Both the position numbers and the translations under genes were made by a program. Source: Bacteroidales bacterium (lineage in GTDB: Bacteria > Bacteroidota > Bacteroidia > Bacteroidales > UBA7960). Taken from it: a stretch of DNA of 35,590 nucleotides. Where the stretch lies: assembly GCA_003559475.1 (NCBI GenBank), contig PWLF01000124.1, positions 1 to 35,590 of the forward strand. Reading direction: 5' to 3'. The notes beneath the pieces were generated by a model. That model ran no database searches. It was not told the origin of the DNA and saw only the letters and a list, made by a program, of their open reading frames with translations. Of the stretch, positions 25,801 to 32,797 are shown one piece after another (position 1 is the stretch's first letter; each line of letters starts with the position of its first letter).

Positions 25801-28796
25801 CCTCCGCCACCAATTCTTTCCATTTCAAGATTCCAGAGGTTTGCTGTTGATTCGATAAAAAACTCATCTCCGCCTTGTAGTAATAGACGTATAGTTCCGC
25901 CGGTAACATTGTAGTCATTAGCTATTATATATAGCCCATTATTCCCAAAATCGTTATCCAGGTCATTACCGACACCTATCATTAATATTTCACCGCCGGA
26001 CATATTAAAAACTCCTTCGGTTTCAGTAATTCCAAATAACGGATAATTATGATTAACTTGCCCTCCCGATTCACCGTCATAATCACGTGTACCTCTCACT
26101 CTAACTTCTCCTCCTGATTGATAATAGAATGTTTTCCCGACATTTGATTCCCATGTGCTTCTGAAGGTTGCGGCATCTACTATTCCTCCGTTGACTTTTA
26201 TAGTGGCTTCATCTTCAGGTCTGTAGATAAAGCCGGCGCTATGCCTTGTTCCGAAGAACCCTGCGTCAATGCGAAAAGTACCAAAAAGAGTTATTCCGGT
26301 ATGCCCTTGTGATGTATTATGCCAATTGGTGTTTTCCGGTCTTTGAGAATTAAACCGAATAGTTGTATAAACTGTAACGCTTGCACCATCTATCCATAAT
26401 TTTCCATTTGAAGGTATTACAAAATCGCCTCTGTCTCCATGTTCATTTCCTTCGGTAAGTGATGGAATATGCATTTCACCACTTAACTTTAATATTCCGT
26501 TTTTAATCCATAAAGCTTTTCTTACTTCAGGGTTTTCTTCGGTGTAATCACCTCCGGTATTATTGGCTAAATTATTGGGACCGTAAAGTGCAAAGTAATC
26601 CTCATTATCGGAATTAATCTCAACGGTATGTGTTTGACCGGATCCTTTATCAACTATAAGATTATAAAAATCTGTTGTTCCCGATAATTGCACATTTTGA
26701 TCTCGTGTTCCTGTGAAATTAAACACAACTGCTCCATTTTGTGTCAATTCTCTAAAATTAGGTCCCTCCTGATTAGTAAATCTAACTGACCCATTATTAT
26801 TAAAATTTCCATAAAGCATTATTTGATGAAAGATTGAATGATAATCTCCTAATGCGGGTAAAGATCCACCTATTTGATATCCGCTTCGCGTATCTCCTTC
26901 TCCAACGGTTATTTGTGCGCCATTACTAACACTCAAGTCTCTATTAATTGTAAGATTTAATATATCTGTCTCAACATCATCATTAATTCTAAAAATGCCG
27001 TTTTCAACATCAAGATTTCCGTTAAGGGTGTAATCCGCAAGCAATGTAAGCACCTGATTGCTGTTATCCATATTAACAATCATGTTGTTAAAAACTTGTT
27101 CTTCCTCAAGTTCAAAGCTATTGCCATAAAATTCGACTGTTCCTCCATTACTGCTTCTAAAATGTTCTGATTGCCCTTCGGGGAAATTATCTCCCATAAG
27201 TTTAATTTTTCCGCTACCTGTAATAAAATTGAAAAAATGTCCTTCTGTCAATCCCAAGTCTAAAGTGCCGTTTCTGACTTCCATGGAATAGACTGTAATA
27301 TTGTCTGTATTAACAGTAACTTCGTTTCCATCAATAATAACAACGTTATCTATTGGTCCCGGTATCATATCTTCAGGGCCTGTATATGTAGTTCCTGACG
27401 GGTCGGTTGTCCAAGTGTCCGGATTTTCCCAATCTCCGTTAATGTACGAGTACCATGTTCTCTTTTCCCCAAACCATTTAACAAAGAGATAATTTTCTAC
27501 TTCATTACGCTCGGCAGGGGTTAGAGATCTGTTAAATATTAATATTTCACCTATATCAGCATTTATTCTTCTGCCATCAGGGTCTTCTCCACCTATAAGT
27601 AGTGGATTAGCATTGGGAATAATATCACCGGCAACTTCAGCGTCATCACCAATTTGATCAGCATCAACGAAATGCCTTAAATCATTGCCATCCCATGTAA
27701 AACCATATATATGTGCATTTTGTTCTTCCCAATCAAAATCTTCATCATTATCAATAACCCAACCGCTTACATCATCAGTATTTATCAAGTTTCTAATTAT
27801 TCCGTCATCCGGGAATAATCCGAGTTGAAACTGGTTATCTTTTCTTATCATAGGGCGTTCTTCATCTTGCAATGACAGAGGCTGAAAAACGGTCATTATT
27901 GTTAATCCGGGATCGGTAAAATTCAAAGATTCTGATGATGGTATTTCGAGTATATCATTACCGTCGAATCTAACGACAGGTAACCCATTAAGTATATTTG
28001 TTTTATATACCGGTTGTTCGGGAGCGTTAGTTTGAGAGGCGTGATTCTCTTCGCCTGAACGATCAAGCCATTCTTCGACATTATCATCATCAGACAGACC
28101 ATTAATTGTATTTGCATCCAAGTGGAGAATTAAGCCATCGGTAACAGGTGGTGGTAAATTTTCAACGGCAACAGAAATATCATCAACATAAAAATGATGT
28201 CCGCCATGAATCACTATACGGTCAAAAGTGTTATAGTCGGTATCTGCATCTGAAGTAACGGTTGCTTGTTGTGTTCCGCCTTCATCATATACACTAAAGG
28301 TAAAAGTGTTATCATCATTAGAAACAAATACAAAACGATACCATTCATTGTCTGGTCTTGTATAAGCAACGTTAGTAGCGATATTGCCATCGTGGGCACC
28401 TCCTACGCGTTTTTCTATGTTTATATTCGTACCGGTTACTCTTATTCCGTATCCGTTAAAGTTACTATCAGCAATTGAAATTCGATCTTGCGCCCCACCA
28501 CCTGCATCAGATGGTCTGTAAATCCATCCTTCAAACGTAAAGTCACGACCTATTGTATGCCCAAGAGCTTTCCATCCACCGTTGGGATCGTTATTTGTAA
28601 TCTTTTTTAAAGAATAACCATGGCTACGGGATTGCTCATCGCTATGTTCAACATTCCCCGAATTAAACGGACTCCATCCCTGCCAAATCTCAAAGTCTTC
28701 TTCAAAAATTAACGTTTGTGATTTAATTTCTTCATTAAAAAATAATCCAAAAAGAAAGATAAAGGGTAATAAAAGTATTGGTTTTTTCATAGACAT
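19863..28796 (-). CDS. Giant T9SS-exported surface protein with LamG-like domains and repeated beta-rich supermodules
   Basis: A 2977-residue secreted protein, probably a cell-surface adhesin or matrix component. It has a signal peptide (about 1-26; the start may be Met1 or Met3), a concanavalin/LamG-like domain (about 28-212) and a second LamG-like domain (about 220-445, from GLILHLDANTING). Long beta-strand-rich filament sequence follows, with repeated asparagine- and glycine-rich turns. About three supermodules occur, starting near 450, 1420 and 2368. Each opens with a GDWxxxxTW-like segment and closes with FPIG or FPVG (about 1275, 2235, 2649) before a Tyr-Trp-rich closing segment. A fibronectin-like PLPVCLLTF domain starts near 2784, and a type A sorting domain (YPNP near 2897) ends the chain. 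No catalytic motif is recognised. The tail contains CTSC, unusual for this domain. A canonical promoter lies 290 nt upstream. Confidence 0.88.
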   Translation of the reverse strand: MSMKKPILLLPFIFLFGLFFNEEIKSQTLIFEEDFEIWQGWSPFNSGNVEHSDEQSRSHGYSLKKITNNDPNGGWKALGHTIGRDFTFEGWIYRPSDAGGGAQDRISIADSNFNGYGIRVTGTNINIEKRVGGAHDGNIATNVAYTRPDNEWYRFVFVSNDDNTFTFSVYDEGGTQQATVTSDADTDYNTFDRIVIHGGHHFYVDDISVAVENLPPPVTDGLILHLDANTINGLSDDDNVEEWLDRSGEENHASQTNAPEQPVYKTNILNGLPVVRFDGNDILEIPSSESLNFTDPGLTIMTVFQPLSLQDEERPMIRKDNQFQLGLFPDDGIIRNLINTDDVSGWVIDNDEDFDWEEQNAHIYGFTWDGNDLRHFVDADQIGDDAEVAGDIIPNANPLLIGGEDPDGRRINADIGEILIFNRSLTPAERNEVENYLFVKWFGEKRTWYSYINGDWENPDTWTTDPSGTTYTGPEDMIPGPIDNVVIIDGNEVTVNTDNITVYSMEVRNGTLDLGLTEGHFFNFITGSGKIKLMGDNFPEGQSEHFRSSNGGTVEFYGNSFELEEEQVFNNMIVNMDNSNQVLTLLADYTLNGNLDVENGIFRINDDVETDILNLTINRDLSVSNGAQITVGEGDTRSGYQIGGSLPALGDYHSIFHQIMLYGNFNNNGSVRFTNQEGPNFRELTQNGAVVFNFTGTRDQNVQLSGTTDFYNLIVDKGSGQTHTVEINSDNEDYFALYGPNNLANNTGGDYTEENPEVRKALWIKNGILKLSGEMHIPSLTEGNEHGDRGDFVIPSNGKLWIDGASVTVYTTIRFNSQRPENTNWHNTSQGHTGITLFGTFRIDAGFFGTRHSAGFIYRPEDEATIKVNGGIVDAATFRSTWESNVGKTFYYQSGGEVRVRGTRDYDGESGGQVNHNYPLFGITETEGVFNMSGGEILMIGVGNDLDNDFGNNGLYIIANDYNVTGGTIRLLLQGGDEFFIESTANLWNLEMERIGGGGNIDVRFTRELTISNDLLIGDNVIFHPRRSDGSTNYDLLVGRNFYFGQTAGSNAHYNSIYDDDGNTTTFFGNQDAIIDIANNVDNFLLEFYDLTVDKSVHERKVSIVSDGRPHVDLNDGGPFDVSPVLIENDLIVNRGVLDYGDFAIIIDQEDATVINRSTIGIIGEQNGFLILNDLDQIIAPAGTQPEFGNLVIDDPNGVSLTGVADISIGNLALRRGIFDIGNQGITIEEEVLNIDDIPGAEEFSNNKLILTAGNHSDRGVTLKIPSEGNGTYHFPIGTWNFDGEHIRYAYAEPTLSGVPEGGGYLQINGVPSRLPTLGTASPERYLQYYWRVRHSGFSSTPDVLNLFRSYEDDFEGVNNWNNHNQVVGKIVNNIRSPEHPNQIGELIDNSPIHYLSYDINELEIGEFTAARTTMFNGDIRVYYTRDHGSSTGVAAREPNWRDHNTWTRSDHNDFDPDNPHSSSNPHAGNGNYPRIGDIAVIGWVPWDDPKEDLRGLPHGVWINNTQEEVAQIQFTQMTDEDGNPVPRRYRSNFQFRPTLCINDNGGELEAGWVEGEGMFWIRIGDPDLTSMDMGDFVTNDSTYIVYENFDANRTYLNTPDIVSNIIFANNGWGSNNHNVTIAKDITALGNFKILGNLNLVLNNEETGDINVGNDFIMFEITDPIEGSPSGGGAELVFPNDGYQRNITINQNLNLDNRGALIRVGSPNSANTMEHNINLYGNIIQNTGGGGSPNGLRFFTEPNHDRILLNILGEESKSWIYYSGETADLYNITINKGNSVNTSFTINSNFNIGGPVGGDADEKSIQLINGMLILNHEDIDIIITSGGDPYVIKSTAGLTISQGRVNAEGSNVDLEGFLRIDNSGEMSINNSLAYSSTGYATFEIADSGILEVGEQIRGRTSGPDNIGVLKYRQSGGAVSVGTGLPNLDSRGVFEIFNPGSEFNMTGGELTIASSQGVNPQRAPLYLRPTSSNVSNDAVINIGNASTNNDIIEIDVASGIILPSLNIMGTDVIAKLRHNNIILNGNLFIDSSNAFDGDEDYNLTINGNIINNGNSSFNTDSLIMNGVNQTIEGDLELNNFVINTSSQLTLENDTDIEVAEYFYLNQGTFNDGGNTVTVLKDVHNYATFNSDNPLEGGLEMAGSSNQRIYGNGTFGRLEIDNPGSRVILQGPMELENNLVLTNGILDLRGFRLTLGLDSEIENNGDFGTNRMIITDGVYESRGLAKRIGTGSGDFFFPIGVEGKFTPVELDYSQNNSSGLVAVTPVNSPHMTITVDPEHDLDILDYYWYVETEGLSDFNGDLFFHYHPNDVNGDASEYIAARLYNAEWHKYPEDFVVDDEDYFYFENRSNLDGEYTAGTDEDIPDEVPLYISTNSGDWEVGTNWRHSEDDTPAPEGGPSGVRALILEEHDIIVEENRRIVYELGLEGSLDLDDTYGHNFREVYGGGTLMIKSNVLPAGRFDDFYGTPGSTMVYYGDLNYTISERYTEFQNLIVRDSGRKELPSTASPWNIINGDLSIENDASFEVDGRLELRGNLTIDNSDASYDVSNWTYFTGNSQNQTITGDFVDDAAIERFHVNKDDFHVIIDGDVEIDDMIYLEDGIITVLNNSKFHLKNNSPFNVSSDFDSSRIEGALTRRLSSGSYNADDWNNLFPVGKIGRQRFVRLNNVSVHNQDWTVEYFAQPPIAGGMDQESFEDPIEMVSHSEYWSVEGPGGENVNVQLNWGEESNVGDYIDDLVVAKWDDTQWISKGGIAEFTDEPTEGRVISTEVSFFSENFFTLASSDEESPLPVCLLTFQAEVVNGKVNLQWITATEINNDFFTIQRSKDGENFEKVNEVPSKAEYGYSNSVLFYEEWDENPYQGISYYRLKQTDFDGKYEYSDIIVVNVDTTLKRELSVDLYPNPNRGRMFYLRLRGFEAHEELSFVITDVIGNVLHSETIQVRSSGSGVFEIFPQQTLERGVYVLSCTSCKHGKINIRMIVQ

Positions 28797-28862
28797 TAAG
28801 TTTTATTTTTAAAAAAGACTTTAAAAAACAATACAATTTTTATCTGACATATTAAACATATT

Positions 28863-28885
28863 TATACGCCAAAAACATGTTTTTG
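28863..28885. promoter_or_regulatory. Palindrome with TATACGCCAAA box in giant-gene leader
   Basis: TATACGCCAAA at 28863-28873 overlaps a perfect 16-bp palindrome, CAAAAACATGTTTTTG, at 28870-28885. The same 11-mer recurs at 29111-29121 over the promoter's -33 box. It could be an operator or an RNA hairpin in the 5' untranslated region; no known regulator is recognised. Confidence 0.35.
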
Positions 28886-29092
28886 TTGCAAAAAATAATT
28901 GCAATTACTGTTATTTTTTTTAAAGCAATATATTATTCTAATTATGAAATTCATATTTGCCAAATACCATGGCTGTTTTCTTAAGGTTCAATTAAGCTAG
29001 TTTTATTATTAAATCTAAAAAACATATTTAACTTGTTTATATATAAAGCATGTTTATCGTCATTAAAATATAATTTAGCGATTATTTCAATA

Positions 29093-29121
29093 CAAATATA
29101 AGCATATAAATATACGCCAAA
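29093..29121 (-). promoter_or_regulatory. Bacteroidota-type promoter of the giant surface protein gene
   Basis: On the minus strand, TTTG (29121-29118), a 17-nt spacer and TATATTTG (29100-29093) match the -33/-7 consensus exactly. The RNA would begin near 29086, leaving an untranslated leader of about 290 nt, long enough to hold regulatory structure. Confidence 0.62.
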
Positions 29122-29270
29122 CATAAGTGTTTTACGTATTTTTTATTATGCGAATTGTTTAAACCTCTGAGCTTACAGGGGTTATCAAATATTATACCCT
29201 CTTTTTTCCGTCATTTACAGTAAAAAAAAATCTTATTCGCAAAAAAAATAAAACTTTATAAAATTTTTAT

Positions 29271-29278
29271 TACTTTTG
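29271..29278 (+). promoter_or_regulatory. Candidate rpsF operon promoter (-7 box)
   Basis: TACTTTTG fits TAnnTTTG 42 nt before rpsF. No TTTG is seen at -33. Confidence 0.5.
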
Positions 29279-29320
29279 CAAATTCAAAAAAATAGTATTA
29301 ATTAAATAAAATTTGATACA

Positions 29321-29695
29321 ATGCAAAAACAGTATGAAACCGTTTTCATTTTAACTCCCGTTTTATCTGAAGATCAGGTAAAGGAAGCGGTAAGTAAATT
29401 TAGAGATTATTTAAAAAACAATGGGGCTGAGATCGTATATGAGAATAACTGGGGTCTTCGCAAGCTTGAATATCCGATTCAAAAGAAGTCAACCGGATTT
29501 TATTATCTGATTGAGTTCAAATCCGACCCGCAACTTATAAAAAAGTTAGAAATTGAGTATAAGCGGGACGAGAGAGTAATCAGGTTTTTAACCACTTTAT
29601 TAGATAAGCACGCTATTGCTTACAACGAGAAAAAGCGTACAGAGAAGAAAGACACAAGCGAAAAAGAAGTTGAACCCACTAAAAAAGAAAATTAA
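29321..29695 (+). CDS. rpsF: 30S ribosomal protein S6
   Basis: Small-subunit ribosomal protein that binds S18 in the platform. The 124-residue protein starts [11 protein letters not shown] and contains the family's GLRKLEYPI and GFYYLIEF strands and the DERVIRFL helix segment. It carries a lysine/glutamate-rich C-terminal tail, common in the phylum. It opens the conserved rpsF-rpsR-rplI operon, with rpsR 30 nt downstream. Confidence 0.97.
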   Translation: MQKQYETVFILTPVLSEDQVKEAVSKFRDYLKNNGAEIVYENNWGLRKLEYPIQKKSTGFYYLIEFKSDPQLIKKLEIEYKRDERVIRFLTTLLDKHAIAYNEKKRTEKKDTSEKEVEPTKKEN

Positions 29696-29725
29696 AATTT
29701 TTGAACATTAAAAAATAATCTAATT

Positions 29726-30004
29726 ATGGCACAGCAGCAACAACAAGGCGGAGAAATCAGATACTTAGCACCAATAGCCGTTGACGTTAAAAAAAAGAAA
29801 TATTGCCGATTTAAAAAATCAGGCATAAAATATATTGATTATAAAGATGCTAACTTTTTAATGAAATTTGTAAATGAGCAGGGTAAGATTCTTCCAAGAA
29901 GAGTTACCGGGACATCTGTAAAATATCAGAAAAAAGTTGCACAAGCAGTAAAAAGGGCAAGACATTTAGCATTATTGCCTTATGTAACAGACTTATTAAA
30001 ATAA
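29726..30004 (+). CDS. rpsR: 30S ribosomal protein S18
   Basis: Small-subunit protein forming a heterodimer with S6. The 92-residue chain has [17 protein letters not shown] near 25-41, LPRRVTGT and the basic [10 protein letters not shown] block near the end. Only Cys27 is present, so a zinc-binding form is unlikely. The Gln-rich N-terminus is a typical poorly conserved tail. Its stop codon adjoins the Shine-Dalgarno of rplI. Confidence 0.97.
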   Translation: MAQQQQQGGEIRYLAPIAVDVKKKKYCRFKKSGIKYIDYKDANFLMKFVNEQGKILPRRVTGTSVKYQKKVAQAVKRARHLALLPYVTDLLK

Positions 30005-30017
30005 GGAGGAAATTATC

Positions 30018-30467
30018 ATGGAAATTATATTAAAAAAAGATATTCCGAATCTTGGATTTAAAGATGATATTGTCTCAGTTAAAGACGGATATGCCAGAAA
30101 TTATCTTATTCCAAAAGGACTTGCAGTAATGGCAATCGGAGCTGAGAAAAAAATGCTGGCAGAAACTCTAAAGCAAAGAGCATACAAAGAAGAGAAGATT
30201 AAAAAGGAAGCAGAGGAAATTGCTGAGAAATTGAAGGATGTAAAAGTCAGAGTAGCTGCAAAAGCAGGAAAAACCGGAAAAATATTTGGTTCTGTTAATG
30301 CACTTCAAATAGCTGATGCCATAAAGGAACAGTGTGAAGTAGAGATTGACAGGAAAAAGATATTAATTGATGGAGATAATGTCAAAGAAATTGGGGAGTA
30401 TAAGGCAAAAATAAATCTTCATAAAGACATTAGAATAGATGTTAAATTTGAAGTTTTTTCTGAATAA
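30018..30467 (+). CDS. rplI: 50S ribosomal protein L9
   Basis: Large-subunit protein with the two-globule, long-helix shape typical of L9. The N-terminal domain has KKDIPNLGFKDDIVSVKDGY and ARNYLIPKGLA, then comes a long charged helix, and the C-terminal domain includes GKIFGSVN. The 149-residue length is normal. An unusually strong Shine-Dalgarno (AAGGAGGA at 30003-30010) overlaps the rpsR stop and fixes the start at ATG 30018. Most other genes in this window lack such a site. Confidence 0.97.
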   Translation: MEIILKKDIPNLGFKDDIVSVKDGYARNYLIPKGLAVMAIGAEKKMLAETLKQRAYKEEKIKKEAEEIAEKLKDVKVRVAAKAGKTGKIFGSVNALQIADAIKEQCEVEIDRKKILIDGDNVKEIGEYKAKINLHKDIRIDVKFEVFSE

Positions 30468-30490
30468 AAACGTTTAATAATATTTTATCA

Positions 30491-30546
30491 AAAACGGAGT
30501 ATGTTTTTAATTATCTTCCGGGATATTTTAATGTACTCCGTTTTTT
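30491..30546 (+). terminator. Terminator of the rpsF-rpsR-rplI operon
   Basis: AAAACGGAGTA at 30491-30501 and TACTCCGTTTT at 30534-30544 form an 11-bp stem that runs into a T-tract ending at 30546. The loop is 32 nt and can hold a small inner hairpin. It ends 3 nt before the ATG of the next gene. Confidence 0.78.
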
Positions 30547-30549
30547 AAT

Positions 30550-31320
30550 ATGCTTACCAAAAACAACATAAAAAATATAAACTCCCTTTCTAAGAAAAAA
30601 TACAGGGATGAGTTTCGGCAATTTATTGCAGAAGGCGATAAAATTGTCAAAGAACTGCTTGAGAGTAATTACAATATTATTTCCTTATATGCAACTAATG
30701 AGTGGATTGAAGCCAACGAAAAATTAATTTCTCCGGATTGCACTACCGTAATCATCAAACAAAATCAATTAAAATCCATAAGTCAATTAACAACGCCAAA
30801 TCAAGTTCTTGCTATAGTAGAAATAAAAATCAATAAAACTCTGCCTGACCCATGCGAAGATTTTATTTTGCTGGCAGACAGGATTCAGGACCCCGGCAAT
30901 TTGGGAAGTATAATAAGATCAGCAGATTGGTTTGGTTTTAAAGATATAGTTTGTTCAGAAGATTGTGTTGATTTATATAATCCTAAAGTAATACAAGCTT
31001 CTATGGGCTCTTTTTGTCGCTTAAATGTTAATTATACTGACATTCATGCATATTTATCAGAATACAAAGATAAAGCTGTAGTATATGGAGCTTTTACCGA
31101 AGGTCAAAACGTTTTCAAATGCAATTTTCGGAAATCCGGCATATTGGTAATTGGAAATGAATCACAGGGGATTTCTTCATTAACAGAAAATTATATTACC
31201 AAAAAAGTATTTATTCCAAAATATAATGAGTCCGAATCTTTTACGCCTGATTCATTAAACGCATCAGTAGCTGCGGCGCTGTTGATGGGGGTTATAAGGA
31301 TGGGGATGGTTAATAGCTAA
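30550..31320 (+). CDS. TrmH/SpoU-family RNA 2'-O-methyltransferase
   Basis: Probable rRNA or tRNA 2'-O-ribose methyltransferase using S-adenosylmethionine. The 256-residue protein has an N-terminal substrate-binding domain (KKKYRDEFRQFIAEGDKIV, about 16-34) and a C-terminal SPOUT domain with the three family motifs: DRIQDPGNLGSIIRSADWFG near 112-131, LVIGNESQGIS near 198-208 and SLNASVAAALLMG near the end, which form the trefoil knot. The N-terminus fits family starts, so ATG 30550 is likely correct. A terminator ends three bases before it, so expression must come from read-through or from a promoter inside the hairpin region. The exact RNA target is not determined. Confidence 0.9.
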   Translation: MLTKNNIKNINSLSKKKYRDEFRQFIAEGDKIVKELLESNYNIISLYATNEWIEANEKLISPDCTTVIIKQNQLKSISQLTTPNQVLAIVEIKINKTLPDPCEDFILLADRIQDPGNLGSIIRSADWFGFKDIVCSEDCVDLYNPKVIQASMGSFCRLNVNYTDIHAYLSEYKDKAVVYGAFTEGQNVFKCNFRKSGILVIGNESQGISSLTENYITKKVFIPKYNESESFTPDSLNASVAAALLMGVIRMGMVNS

Positions 31321-31331
31321 TACAGCTTGCA

Positions 31332-32513
31332 TTATATTTTACTTAATGCATTATTCAAGTCACTAATTATATCCTCTTTACTTTCTATCCCAACGGACAA
31401 CCTAACCATTCCATCAGTTATTCCAGCTTTTTCTCTGGTTTCTTTACTTAGTTTAGAATGAGTCATAGATGCAGGATGTTGAATTAGAGTTTCCACACCA
31501 CCAACAGAAACTGCTAACATAGATAGTTTAACATTGTTCATCAGCACTTTTGCAGCGTTAAATCCATCTTTAAGTTCAAAAACCATAATAGCTCCGGAAC
31601 CTTTCATTTGTTTTTTTGCCAGCTCCTTTTGGTTATATGATTTTAAACCGGGGAATTTAACCCACTTAACTTTAGGGTGTTGTTCAAGAAACTCAGCAAC
31701 TGCCAGGGCATTTTTTTGAGCTCTTTCCATTCTTAAAGAAAGTGTTTTTAATCCTCTAATAACCAGGTAGGCTTGGTGAGGGTCCATATTACATCCTAAA
31801 TTTACCATTGTTTCCCGTAATGTTTTATATAGCTCTTTTTCTCTTGTAACAATAACGCCTCCAATAATATCTGCGTGACCGTTAATAAATTTTGAAACTG
31901 AATGAAATACCACATCAACTCCAAAATCTATAGGTTTTTGTAAATATGGACTACAAAATGTATTATCAACGATTGTAATCAAGTTATTTTGCTTAGCAAT
32001 TTCAACAACTTTTTTTAAGTCGGTAATATCAATAGTCGGATTTGAGGGTGTTTCTATATATATTGCTTTAGTATTTGGCTTTATAGCATTGATTATATTT
32101 TCATAATTTGTTGTATTAACGTAGTCCGCCTGAATTCCGAAACCTGCATAATATTTTTCCATAACCAGTCGTGATGGACCATAAACGGCATCTGTACTTA
32201 TTAAATGGTCACCATTTTTTAACAATCCTATATAAATGGTATTGACAGCACCCATGCCTGAACTAAGAGCTATAGCATTATAACCATTTTCCAAATCAGC
32301 TACAAGTTCTTCCAATGAGCATATTGTAGGGTTTCCCATTCTACTATAAAAGTATCCATCGCAATTACCAGCAAACATGTCAGCCCCTTGCTGAAGATCT
32401 TTACACTTAAAAGTTGAAGTTTGATAAATGGGAACAGTAGCACTTCCATACTTGTCATCTATCATTCCCGAATGAATTAATTTGCTGTCAAAGCCTAAAT
32501 TTTTAGTTTTCAT
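31332..32513 (-). CDS. Cys/Met-metabolism PLP-dependent enzyme (cystathionine gamma-lyase / gamma-synthase type)
   Basis: A 393-residue transsulfuration-family enzyme acting on sulfur amino acids such as cystathionine, O-acylhomoserine or methionine. The PLP lysine is Lys208 in SVSKFINGHAD; Asp183 in VDNTFCSPYLQ binds the pyridine nitrogen, and YSRMGNPT near 56-63 supplies phosphate and neighbouring-subunit contacts. The active-site tyrosine segment reads Tyr111-Gly-Pro-Ser. Classical methionine gamma-lyases have Tyr-Gly-Cys-Thr there, so I do not call it that enzyme. It stands alone on the minus strand, converging with the methyltransferase gene 11 nt away. No SAM riboswitch or clear promoter was seen upstream. 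Confidence 0.85.
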   Translation of the reverse strand: MKTKNLGFDSKLIHSGMIDDKYGSATVPIYQTSTFKCKDLQQGADMFAGNCDGYFYSRMGNPTICSLEELVADLENGYNAIALSSGMGAVNTIYIGLLKNGDHLISTDAVYGPSRLVMEKYYAGFGIQADYVNTTNYENIINAIKPNTKAIYIETPSNPTIDITDLKKVVEIAKQNNLITIVDNTFCSPYLQKPIDFGVDVVFHSVSKFINGHADIIGGVIVTREKELYKTLRETMVNLGCNMDPHQAYLVIRGLKTLSLRMERAQKNALAVAEFLEQHPKVKWVKFPGLKSYNQKELAKKQMKGSGAIMVFELKDGFNAAKVLMNNVKLSMLAVSVGGVETLIQHPASMTHSKLSKETREKAGITDGMVRLSVGIESKEDIISDLNNALSKI

Positions 32514-32730
32514 TTAAATCAATTATATTTTTTAAAAATAATTTTACAATACTTTAATTTTACTTAAAACACAATATACTTTACTTATTTTTTAACTTTT
32601 ATCAGGATTTATTAAGTTTTATATAATGCTTTTATTTATGAATTTACATTAAAAGTTACATTAAGAATTCTAAAACTAATTAATGTTTGTAATATTTTTA
32701 TCACTAAGCTATTATGCTAAAAGCATTTAA

Positions 32731-32768
32731 GAAAAAAGACCTTGAAGCAATCAAAATGCTTCAAGGTC
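32731..32768 (-). terminator. Terminator of the S8 protease gene
   Basis: GACCTTGAAGCA at 32738-32749 and TGCTTCAAGGTC at 32757-32768 form a perfect 12-bp stem with a 7-nt loop. On the minus strand it is followed by TTTTTTC, an intrinsic terminator 30 nt after the protease stop. Confidence 0.88.
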
Positions 32769-32797
32769 AAAGATTTCACACAATCCACAAACAAACA

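Larger units (their letters stand above)
28797..29320. other. Divergent regulatory region between giant surface protein and rpsF
   Basis: No gene is seen. The region holds a minus-strand promoter (29093-29121), a plus-strand -7 box for rpsF (29271-29278), a 16-bp perfect palindrome (28870-28885), two copies of TATACGCCAAA (28863-28873 and 29111-29121) and an 8-bp hairpin at 29162-29183 (AACCTCTG/CAGGGGTT, one wobble). The rest is AT-rich. Confidence 0.6.

Noticed and set aside
29162-29320. S6:S18-binding leader RNA before rpsF
   Set aside because: The likely promoter at 29271 leaves only about 35 nt of leader without the expected hairpin; the hairpin at 29162-29183 lies upstream of it.
31332-32513. 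Methionine gamma-lyase
   Set aside because: The active-site segment reads Tyr-Gly-Pro-Ser instead of the Tyr-Gly-Cys-Thr typical of that enzyme, so only the family is assigned.
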